Assembly: GCF_014656195.1 (NCBI RefSeq)
Contig: NZ_BNBY01000024.1
Coordinates: forward strand, 62,001 to 126,000
Direction: 5' to 3'
Length of the DNA: 64,000 bases
Source: Kitasatospora xanthocidica
Lineage (GTDB): Bacteria > Actinomycetota > Actinomycetes > Streptomycetales > Streptomycetaceae
The number at the start of each line of letters is the position of its first letter. Positions within the stretch are counted from its first letter, which is position 1. Shown piece by piece: positions 8,173 to 15,553 of this stretch. Below the pieces are notes generated by a model. That model was given only the letters and a program-made list of their open reading frames with translations, searched no databases and had not been told where the DNA came from. A program made the position numbers and the translations under genes.

Positions 8173-9618
8173 TCAGCGCCACCGGAGGGCGGCGGACCCG
8201 AGCGGGGAGCGCCGACCGGGCTGGGGGACCGGGCGCCCGCTGTACGCGAACGGTGTCGCCGGTTCGGTGAGCGGGCCGAAGTCCGTGTCGGTGGTCGACA
8301 GCGCGGCGAGTGGCGCCCGCCCGGGCCGGGGCAGGTCGCGTACGCTCTCCCGCGCGAGGAGTCCGAGTTCCTGCACCCAGTGGCACACCCCGGCCAGGGT
8401 CACGCGGATCCGCCAGGAGCCGCCCTCGGTCGCACGTCGGCGCAGGACCGTTGCGACGGCGGCGGCCCCGAGGTAGGCGGCGAGGTAGTCGTTGAGCAGG
8501 TACGTCGGCGGCAGCGAGGGCCGGTCGGTCCACTCATCGACGGCGAATCCGGTTGCGGAGCAGGCGAGTTGGTCGAACCCGCCGCGTTCGCCCCAAGGGC
8601 CGTCGGCGCCCCAGGCGTGGTATTCGAGGGTGATGAGTCCGGGGCGGCGCCGGACGAGCTCCTCGGTCGACGCCCCGTGCCGGGCGAGTCCCCGGTAGGC
8701 GTGCACGAAGACGTCCGCGTCCTGGAGCGTGTCGTGGAAGGCCGCGCGGTCATGATCGTCGCGCAGGTCGCAGTAGGCGTTGCGTTTTCCGCCGCCGGTC
8801 ATCGCGATCATCGGGATCGGGTCGGGGCGGTCGGGGCGCGACAGGTGCAGCACGTCGGCGCCGAACTGGGCGAGGAGCCGCGCCGCGACGGGACCCGCGA
8901 TGACATGGGTGAGATCGAGCACCCGCACGCCCGCGAGCGCCTCCTCGGCCTCACCGACCGGCTCCAGCGGCCGGACCGGTCCGTCTCCGACGCGTTCGAT
9001 CTCGACGACCGGACGCCGGGCCACGTACCGCCCGGCGGGGTGCGCGAGCCACTCGTGGCGGGTGCGCACGACGCAGGCGACGCCGCCCCGCGCGCAGACG
9101 GCCTCCTCCAGCGTGAAGGCGTCCCAGCCGGCCGCGGCCCGCGCGATCCCCACCTTGTCGAGCCCGCACCTCAGCACGGAGTGGACCGCGTCCCGCAGAT
9201 GCGGATAGGTGGTGATGATGAAGATCCACCGGCCGTCGCGGGCCCGGTAGAAGTCGTTGTTGCCGAGCAGCGTCGGATCGTCGAGGAGAGCACCGAGCGG
9301 GCGTCCCGAGAGCGTCGTGTGATACGTCGCCATGAGCTGGTCGATCGCGGCCCCGGCCCGCACCCGGACCCTCTGGTGCGGGTGGCCGCGCTGTTCGCCG
9401 AGCGCCGCCGTCTGCCGCCCGAAGACCCCGATCGCGGCGGACATGGCATCGGCGAGGCGGTGCACCGAGGGCACCAGGGGATCGGCCCCGACGACGGTGA
9501 TGTCCTCGGCTCCCCGGGCCGGGTCGGGGTCGCCGAGGGTGTGCAGCAGCCGGGAGACCATCTCGCCGGTGGACGGCGGAGGCGTCGGCCCGGTCGTGGT
9601 GGGCGGGTTCGAAGTCAT
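8173..9618 (-). CDS. Family III CoA-transferase with the two halves in swapped order
   Basis: 481 residues. The core CaiB-type N-terminal signature (LAGVRVLDLTHVIAGP, FGADVLHLSRPD) appears only from residue 228. The catalytic-type Asp is Asp349 in GGFDQLACSATG. In the normal order a segment like NDFYRARDGRWIFI follows the catalytic region near the C-terminus; here it lies at about residues 120-135, before the core. The protein therefore looks like the C-terminal part of one protomer fused ahead of the next N-terminal part, a permuted arrangement known in some large actinobacterial CoA-transferases. It precedes the conventional CoA-transferase in the same operon, and the two may pair. The substrate is unknown. 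Confidence 0.82.
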   Translation of the reverse strand: MTSNPPTTTGPTPPPSTGEMVSRLLHTLGDPDPARGAEDITVVGADPLVPSVHRLADAMSAAIGVFGRQTAALGEQRGHPHQRVRVRAGAAIDQLMATYHTTLSGRPLGALLDDPTLLGNNDFYRARDGRWIFIITTYPHLRDAVHSVLRCGLDKVGIARAAAGWDAFTLEEAVCARGGVACVVRTRHEWLAHPAGRYVARRPVVEIERVGDGPVRPLEPVGEAEEALAGVRVLDLTHVIAGPVAARLLAQFGADVLHLSRPDRPDPIPMIAMTGGGKRNAYCDLRDDHDRAAFHDTLQDADVFVHAYRGLARHGASTEELVRRRPGLITLEYHAWGADGPWGERGGFDQLACSATGFAVDEWTDRPSLPPTYLLNDYLAAYLGAAAVATVLRRRATEGGSWRIRVTLAGVCHWVQELGLLARESVRDLPRPGRAPLAALSTTDTDFGPLTEPATPFAYSGRPVPQPGRRSPLGSAALRWR

Positions 9619-9687
9619 GCCGGGATGCTCGTTCCCGGTACCGCACGGGCGCCCGCGTTCACGGATATCCGTGAACTGATGCGAACG

Positions 9688-10425
9688 TCACCTCCGCCCC
9701 TCCTGGATGTGCGCGAGGAGCCGGGCCGCCGCCCGGTCCAGACCCAGACGCTCCGAGCGGCCGCGACGCCGGTGCGTCAGAACGAGGGCGCCCGTGACGA
9801 CGGGGCCTTCGGTGACGGGGATCGCGAGCGCGCTGACCTCGGGGTCGGCCAGACCCTCGCTGCGGCTGATCCGCGACGCACGGATCGCCGGGAGCGCGCG
9901 GCGGAACTCGGCGACGCCCTCGGGGTCGTGGCGGGCGAGCTCGTCGAGCAGCCCACGGCGCTCCACCTCGTCGGTGAAGGCCAGCAGCAACCGGCCGGCG
10001 GCGGTACGCAGCAGCGGCCGGGCCATGTGCTCGTCGGCGAGCGGCACGAGCCGGGGAATCTCGTCCTCGCCGCCGCGCGCGAGGTGCACGGCGTCGAGCC
10101 CGACCCGCACCGTGAGCAGCACCGGGGTCCCCGCGACGCGGCTCAGTTCGTCGAGTTCGGCCTGGCCGATCCGCGGGACGACCCGGCCTGCGATGAGATT
10201 GAGGACGTGCGGGGCGGGCCCAAGCCGGAAGCGCCGGTGCTGTTCCAGCAGAAAACCGGTCGCGACAAGGCCGTTGACCAGATCCTGCACCGAACTCGCC
10301 GGCGCCTCGACCGCCCGCGCCAACTCGGCCACGGTCACCCCGCCCGGCGCCCGCGCGGCGGCCTCCAGGATCCACACGACCCGGTCCACCGTACGGTGAC
10401 GCCGCCGCTGGCCGTGCTCGCTCAT
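9688..10425 (-). CDS. IclR-family transcriptional regulator
   Basis: 245 residues. An N-terminal winged helix-turn-helix (RTVDRVVWILEAAARAPGGVTVAELARAV and SSVQDLVNGLVATGFL) is followed by an IclR effector domain (residues about 85-240) with typical MARPLLRTAAGRLLLAF and EVSALAIPVTEG stretches. It is the first gene of the leftward run; only about 70 nt separate it from the CoA-transferase gene. It probably controls the operon in response to its acid substrate or a CoA ester. No operator could be assigned. Confidence 0.9.
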   Translation of the reverse strand: MSEHGQRRRHRTVDRVVWILEAAARAPGGVTVAELARAVEAPASSVQDLVNGLVATGFLLEQHRRFRLGPAPHVLNLIAGRVVPRIGQAELDELSRVAGTPVLLTVRVGLDAVHLARGGEDEIPRLVPLADEHMARPLLRTAAGRLLLAFTDEVERRGLLDELARHDPEGVAEFRRALPAIRASRISRSEGLADPEVSALAIPVTEGPVVTGALVLTHRRRGRSERLGLDRAAARLLAHIQEGRR

Positions 10426-10737
10426 CCCGCCCCACCCCGTCGTTCGTGTGCGTCGTCGGCCGCTCGGGCCGACACGGCTTGTCGATCCTTTCCCGCACCA
10501 CTCCGACGATCAAGAGGGCCCCGGCCCCCGCCGCCGACCCGGCCTTTCCTGCTCAGTCCGGCGGGCGCGGGCTGCTGGGCCTCGTTCCCCGGGCCTCGTT
10601 CCCCGGGCGCGGAGACGGGGTCGGCGCGTTTTCGGGACTGCCGATCGGGCCGGGCGGTCCGGGGCGCTTCCCGGGGGGTGCGCGGAGGCATCCGGTGGAG
10701 CCGCCCGTGGCTGGGGCGGCTCCGTCTGGTGCCGGGT
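10426..10737. other. Gap between the IclR operon and the lyase gene
   Basis: No supported gene. It must contain the promoter of the IclR operon, which reads leftward from 10425, and the end of the upstream lyase gene, which stops at 10738. A tandem ccccgggcctcgtt-like duplication is visible near 10580-10610. No confident promoter boxes were seen. Confidence 0.4.
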
Positions 10738-12435
10738 TCAGGTGAGCAGTTCGACGCAGTCGTAGGCGAAGCCGGGGCTGAGGAATCGCGAGCCGCTGCT
10801 GCCGGAGACGACGGTGACGGTGAGCGTGTTGGTGCCGGGCCGCAGGGCGGAGGCGGGGACGGTGAAGGCGTAGGTGTGGTTGTTGCCGCGGTAGGAGCCG
10901 ACCGTGAGCGAGCGGGTGCTCGGTTCGGGGCTGGGCGGGAGGACGGGTGAGGTCCAGTCGTTGAGCCGGATCCGGGGGCGGGCGTTGAGGAAGGCGGTGG
11001 TGATGCCGATGTTGAGGGTGCGCGGGGCGGCGGCCTGCTCTGCCGTCAGGTCGAAGGTGACCTTCCGGCCGTCGTTGACGTCCCGCCACTGGTAGGCGGG
11101 GAAGTCGGCGTCCGTGGACCGGCCCACGGTGAAGTCGCCGGTCCACGGCTCGGCGCGCACGTCCGAGGGGTGTGCGTGGGTGACCAGGCCGGCATTGCGG
11201 AAGCCGGCCGGGGTGCCGTCCCAGCGGCCGATGCGCCAGATCGCCGGAGCCCGGCCCGGGTCGTCGGAGGGGGTGAGGGTGATGGTGTGCAGGGCGGTGG
11301 TGCTGCCGGGCCGGACGGTCACGGTGCCGGTGCGGACAGCGAGTTCGCCCTGGTAGACCGTCCAGGTGTAGTCGCCGGGCAGCATCCGGCGGGCGGCGTA
11401 CGCGCCGGTGCCCGGGGCGGCGGCCGCCCAGTACTGCGCGTCGGCGTTGGCGAACCCGACGGTGTAGGCGAGGGAGGGGTCGCGGCCCGAAATGCCCACC
11501 CCGGCCACGGCTCCGCGGCCGCTGTCGCCGACCCAGCCTTCCAAGCCGAGACCGTCCACCCAGGAGGTATCGACGCGCTCGTGCCACAGCTCCGACGAGG
11601 GCGCGCCGCCGTCGGTGAAGGCGAGCACGTACGGCCCCTGGAGGCCGAAGCGCTTCGGCTCGGTCTGGTTCTCGCCGTAGTAGAGGATCTCGTACAGGCC
11701 CGCGCCGTTCTCGTAGGAGTGCCGCATCAGGGAGCGGTAGAACGGTCCGCCGGACGCCTTCTCGTGGTTGCTGCGCACCATCCACAGGCCGACGCCGGGC
11801 TTGCTCCAGCCCACGTACCGGTAGTCGATGACCCGTTGGTTGGAGTAGTGCTTGGACCGGGTGGTGCCGTCGGGCCGGCGGCGCACGTCCTGCGCCTCGA
11901 TGAGGACGTCCTGGGTGGAGTCCCAGGAGTCGGGGTTGTCATTGGGGAAGAGGCCTGGGGGGACGCGCACGATGTAGCGGGTGACGGTGATCGAGTCGTC
12001 CGCCTTGTCGGTCCACAGGTAGACGTTGTTCTCGCCCTGGCGTGCGGCGTAGTAGTGGCGCAGGGTGCCGTGGGCGACGCTGACCAGGATGGTCCCGCCG
12101 TGCTGGGCGATGCTCACCGTGGACTGGCCGAGGCCGGATTCGACCTGGGAGTTCTGCCCGTTGTAGCCCTGGTACTCGGTGCCCCGGTAGACCAGGGAGG
12201 TCAGGTCGCCGGTGCTCCTGCTGACCCGGAAGACCAGGTCGGCGCCGGTGCGCACGGTGTACTCGCGGCCGTCGTCGGTGTAGCCGAACATGCCGCTCGC
12301 CGTGCCGCCCGCCGGGGTGGCGGCCTGTGCGCCGGACAGGCCGCCACCGGCGCCGGCCGCCGCCCCGCCCAGGGCGATGCCCGCCGCTCCGGCCCGGGCC
12401 AGGAACCGGCGGCGGCTCTGAGGATGCTTGCTCAT
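10738..12435 (-). CDS. Secreted rhamnogalacturonan lyase-like protein (PL4 type)
   Basis: 565 residues from ATG 12435, preceded by AGAGGA. The N-terminus is a Tat signal: SRRRFLARAGAAGIALGG, ending with AQA near residue 40. The domain order fits polysaccharide lyase family 4. A large beta-sandwich comes first (GADLVFRVSRSTGDLTSLVYRGTEYQ). It contains the conserved SKHYSNQRVIDYRYVG and MVRSNHEKASGGPFYR motifs with the Lys/His pair expected in the active site. A fibronectin III-like domain follows (about 340-410), then a C-terminal carbohydrate-binding jelly roll. It should cleave rhamnogalacturonan I of pectin by beta-elimination outside the cell. It stands alone without sugar transport genes nearby. 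Confidence 0.87.
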   Translation of the reverse strand: MSKHPQSRRRFLARAGAAGIALGGAAAGAGGGLSGAQAATPAGGTASGMFGYTDDGREYTVRTGADLVFRVSRSTGDLTSLVYRGTEYQGYNGQNSQVESGLGQSTVSIAQHGGTILVSVAHGTLRHYYAARQGENNVYLWTDKADDSITVTRYIVRVPPGLFPNDNPDSWDSTQDVLIEAQDVRRRPDGTTRSKHYSNQRVIDYRYVGWSKPGVGLWMVRSNHEKASGGPFYRSLMRHSYENGAGLYEILYYGENQTEPKRFGLQGPYVLAFTDGGAPSSELWHERVDTSWVDGLGLEGWVGDSGRGAVAGVGISGRDPSLAYTVGFANADAQYWAAAAPGTGAYAARRMLPGDYTWTVYQGELAVRTGTVTVRPGSTTALHTITLTPSDDPGRAPAIWRIGRWDGTPAGFRNAGLVTHAHPSDVRAEPWTGDFTVGRSTDADFPAYQWRDVNDGRKVTFDLTAEQAAAPRTLNIGITTAFLNARPRIRLNDWTSPVLPPSPEPSTRSLTVGSYRGNNHTYAFTVPASALRPGTNTLTVTVVSGSSGSRFLSPGFAYDCVELLT

Positions 12436-12822
12436 GCTGCGATCGTTCCTCTTCGGTCGACGGCTGTCACAGGTTCGGGTAGATGGGGAAGCTACAGGTG
12501 GGCACCGCACCGCTGCCAGAGGGCAGGGCGGTGACGGTCGCCGCTGCCGCTGACGATCCGCCCGTCGAAGCGCTCAGCCCCGGGCAGCCCCGTCCGGCGC
12601 ACCGCCTCCGTTGGCTCACCAGCCGCTGAGCCCCCAGACTCACGCGCCAACTCCCTTGACCCGTGCAGCCGTTGTCCTTTCCAGGGTTCAGTCGGAGGTT
12701 CGACCCGCCGCGTAGTGCCGAGCGCATCCGTCTGCGCCTTGTCCGAGCCCGATGTCGGTGCTTGACTTTGCGTCAGTCGAGCCTGTCACCGGACGGGCCG
12801 CGAACTACGGGGGATGATCAAT
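12436..12822. other. Intergenic region, divergent promoters
   Basis: Gene-free stretch between the leftward lyase gene and a small rightward gene. No open frame here has a ribosome site. It should carry both promoters; no boxes are claimed. Confidence 0.4.
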
Positions 12823-13050
12823 ATGCCTGACTGGAGTGGTGGGTTGGCCCACGCCGTCGCCGCTGCCGGCCTGACCACGGCGGTGCTCGTCGGTGTCGGT
12901 GCCGCGGCCGTCAGCGACGGCGCCGACGCCCCTGACGGCCAGCGGCGCCCGACCAGCGTGGTCGGTACCGACACCCAGGGGCACTACCTGGGTGCGGGTG
13001 CCCCCATCTGGAAGACGGAGATGGACGGGGCGGGCCAGACCACCACCTGA
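12823..13050 (+). CDS. Small exported or membrane-anchored protein, unknown
   Basis: 75 residues from ATG 12823, with GGGGGA 8 nt upstream; ATG 12814 is closer to the ribosome site but too close to use it. One hydrophobic Ala/Val/Gly-rich segment spans about residues 8-32 and could be a signal peptide or anchor. A polar tail follows with VVGTDTQGHYLGAG and a C-terminal TTT. No recognised family. The good start context is the main evidence. Confidence 0.5.
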   Translation: MPDWSGGLAHAVAAAGLTTAVLVGVGAAAVSDGADAPDGQRRPTSVVGTDTQGHYLGAGAPIWKTEMDGAGQTTT

Positions 13051-13403
13051 GCCCGCAGCGGACCAGCGCGAACCCCGACACCTGACCACTCGTCGGGGCG
13101 GCCGCCACCGGCCGCCCCGACGGGCCGTGCCGGCGCCGGTGACCCGGCCGACGCAGCAGTGGCGCGACGACCACGCCGCCTTCCAGACCCGAGACCAGGC
13201 GGGTCGCGTGACCGGGCTCCTGCTGCCGGGCGGCAGCGGGGCCGACCGGATCGTGGAACGGGCCCGCGAGGCCCGCCCCGGGGATCCGGCGCGGGCTCGC
13301 ATGGTGCTCGCCGCCGACCGCGAACCGCGCACCCGGGTGGGCACGTTTGCGTACGGCCGTCACCCCCCGGAGCGAGGCCGAGGCCCCGGCCCCGGGCTCC
13401 GGG
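13051..13403. other. Region with a possible degraded gene fragment
   Basis: In one rightward frame (about 13110-13370) a protein-like stretch is visible: WRDDHAAFQTRDQAGRVTG, then VERAREARPGDP and VLAADREPRTRVGTF. It has no start or ribosome site and runs into low-complexity Arg/Gly sequence. It may be a remnant of a conserved actinobacterial protein, but I cannot name it. Confidence 0.3.
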
Positions 13404-13868
13404 TCAGTGGACGGGGCGGACCTGGAGGGCGTTGATGCCCCAGTGGATCGACGGGTCCGAGGTGTGCACGGTGAACTGGAAGTCCCGGCCCGGGCGGGCG
13501 GGGATGTCCACCGAGCCGACGCCGACGGAGTCCACCGGGCACTGCACCGTGAAGTCGGCCGGAGCCGGACCGCCGACGTGCACCTGCACCGAACCGCCGC
13601 CCTGACAGCCGACGGTGACGGCGATCGGCAGCGTCTCGATCACCGAGGCCGTCACCGCGCCGCCGTTCCCGATCCAGTCGGGGATCGAGAACATGGTGTC
13701 CTCGTCCGAAGCCGGCGGCAGGATCCGGCCCGTCCCCGGCTGGCCGAAGGGCTCGTCCGGTGCCGGTGCCGGATCGGCGGGCCGCGCCGACGCCGTCCCG
13801 GCGAACGCCAGCGTCACCCCCAGCACCCCGGCCGCTGCGGCGAGCGTGCGCGTCTTCGTCCGCTTCAT
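13404..13868 (-). CDS. Small secreted protein with two cysteines
   Basis: 154 residues from ATG 13868, preceded by GGGGGGA. A clear signal peptide (MKRTKTRTLAAAAGVLGVTLAFAG) ends at TASA near residue 28. The mature part has a Pro-rich leader, then a beta-rich domain with VTVGCQGGGSVQVHVGG and FTVQCPVDS, whose two Cys likely form a disulfide. It ends in WGINALQVRPVH. Function unknown. Confidence 0.75.
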   Translation of the reverse strand: MKRTKTRTLAAAAGVLGVTLAFAGTASARPADPAPAPDEPFGQPGTGRILPPASDEDTMFSIPDWIGNGGAVTASVIETLPIAVTVGCQGGGSVQVHVGGPAPADFTVQCPVDSVGVGSVDIPARPGRDFQFTVHTSDPSIHWGINALQVRPVH

Positions 13869-14089
13869 CGTGGTCCCCCCTGCCGTGTTCACCTGTCGTA
13901 CCGGTGTTCGGTACACGAAGTTGATCCTAGAACGCGGCACCGACAGCGCGCACGGGAGGCCGCCGTGCCGACCAGGACCACCACCAGCTGTGGAAACGAG
14001 CGCCAGCGCCGCTCCCACGCCCGGCCCTCCCCGCCTTCTCCCACACCCCGGCGCAGGTCGCCAGGTGCGCCGCGGTCTGCCCGTCCTCG

Positions 14090-14290
14090 GTGCGAGGGAC
14101 GGTGCCGTTCGATGAACGCCCGCAGACGGTGCCGCTCCTCGCCGGTGCCGGCGGTGTATGCGAGGTGGGCGGCGAGCCGGTACACCCCGCGCCGCCGGCG
14201 GACAGCTCCGGGGCGGGGACGAGGTCGAGCGGGCCACAGGCCTCGCCCCGGGCGCCGGAAAGACCCCAGGCCCGGCAGGGAGCGATCCTC
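14090..14290 (-). pseudogene. Gene remnant repeated at 42.5-42.8 kb
   Basis: Read on the minus strand, a fragment in one frame (GARGEACGPLDLVPAP) and another in a second frame (VYRLAAHLAYTAGTGEERHR followed by LRAFIERHRP) match, in the same order, a degraded stretch at about 42540-42720. The DNA match includes gtgccgttcgatgaacgccc and cggtacaccccg. Both copies are frameshifted between the two segments. The parent family is not recognised. The rest of 13869-14440 holds no supported gene. Confidence 0.5.
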
Positions 14291-14440
14291 GCCGAGGCCC
14301 TGCGCGACGAGTACTTCAAGGACGGCGGCCGCCGCGCCGGCGGACTCGACGTCGAGCTCAACGACGTCGCACGGATGGACGTCGAGCTGTAGCCTTCGCG
14401 GCCGGAGGCCGCTGGCGTCCGGCTGTTGTGACTGAGCGCT

Positions 14441-14854
14441 TCAGCTGGCGGATGAGTGCCCTGGGTGACGAGTCGGTTCGCCGGAGACCAGCCACCGCCA
14501 GCGTCGGCGCTCCGTGACCAGAGTCGCGGCGGCCAGCAGGGTCACGGGGCCGGCCGCCCACACAGGCCAGGCCAGCCATGAGGAAGCCACGGCCGAGGCG
14601 AGTTGGAGCAGCACCAGAAGGATCGTGACCCAGCCCGGTACTGCGATGATCACCTGTGCTTTGTCACCTGGAGTGGAGAAGCACGTGGGAAGGCCGACCA
14701 GGAGTACCACGGACAGAGCGGCAAGCAGCCAGGAGTGGCCGGCCAGCACCCAGGGCGTCGCCACCCATGCGACGAGTTCCACCGCGAAGCGCAGAACGGA
14801 CGCGGCGCGGTCGTCCGGTCGGGCCGAAGTCGATTCCCCCGCAGTATTGATCAC
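14441..14854 (-). CDS. Four-helix membrane protein, DUF2568/YrdB-like
   Basis: 137 residues from GTG 14854. The LRFAVELVAW motif near residue 22 and about four hydrophobic segments (residues 25-42, 44-60, 67-88 and 92-115) resemble the small DUF2568 (YrdB-like) membrane family. A basic cytoplasmic tail (TERRRWRWL) follows. The ribosome site is weak, so the start is uncertain. Function unknown. Confidence 0.6.
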   Translation of the reverse strand: MINTAGESTSARPDDRAASVLRFAVELVAWVATPWVLAGHSWLLAALSVVLLVGLPTCFSTPGDKAQVIIAVPGWVTILLVLLQLASAVASSWLAWPVWAAGPVTLLAAATLVTERRRWRWLVSGEPTRHPGHSSAS

Positions 14855-14989
14855 CTGTGGACGGTTTCACCGCCCGCACCCAACGGTCAAGTGTCTGAGC
14901 GCCGTTGCTCGCCTCGGCACCGTTCGAGGTGCTGCCTGCGCTGTCGGCGTGAGCGCCACAGCGGCCGCCATCCTGCTGATCCAGCACAG

Positions 14990-15553
14990 GTGACGGACCT
15001 GCGTGCCAACGCCGCCCGCTTGGAGATCGGGCCTGCGGGCGACCGGTACGCCACCGCGCTGAACAACGAGGACGGGCCCCGCCACCTCGACCTGCGCGCC
15101 ATCGGCAACAGCATCCAGCTGACCGCGTCGCCCACCGACTGCGAGGGCACCGCCGACGTCTGGCAGGTGCGGCTGCGCGACGACGACAACGGGCAGAAGA
15201 CGGCCCGCACCGTCGGCGACTGGGGCAACACGCAGCAGCAGGAGCCGGCCGACTGGCGGCAGCCGGCCAACGTCGTACTGATCACCAGCCTGCCGATCGC
15301 CGGCTGCAGCCTCGCCGTCAGCATCGTCGTCGGACTGGAGAGCACCGTACCGCTGCTGATGGTCGCCGCGGTGGCCACCGGCACCGGCTCCCTCGCCGCG
15401 CACCGGTTCCTCAAGTCGCAGATGCACTACGAACCGGTCGCGTCCGTCTTCTGCGACCGCCGTGCGCGGGCCCTGTGCCCGGCGTCGCCCCGGCGCTACA
15501 GTTCCCGCACCGCAGCGGGGCTTGCGGACGGACGCGGGTGGGAGGCGGCGGGG
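14990..15553 (+). pseudogene. Membrane protein fragment fused in frame to the downstream gene
   Basis: The frame from about 14990 encodes a soluble stretch (ANAARLEIGPAGD, LDLRAIGNSIQLTA, DVWQVRLRDDDNG) followed by two transmembrane segments (VVLITSLPIAGCSLAVSIVV and VPLLMVAAVATGTGSLAA). Just upstream, a different frame encodes a hydrophobic run (GAACAVGVSATAAAILLIQH) ending in a stop at 14993. This suggests a frameshift near 14988 that cut off the original N-terminal anchor. No ribosome site precedes GTG 14990. No stop separates this fragment from the next gene, so an 808-residue fused product is possible if translation starts here. Confidence 0.45.

Noticed and set aside
8146-10950. A 934-codon plus-strand open frame
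   Set aside because: It runs antisense across the CoA-transferase and IclR genes. The high-GC codon pattern removes stops in this frame; the product has no domain.
14300-14392. FKDGGRR..GLDVEL peptide similar to one at about 29.91-29.97 kb
   Set aside because: The match spans only about 55 bp of gtcgagctcgac-type low-complexity sequence and is not extended on either side, so a shared gene is not supported.
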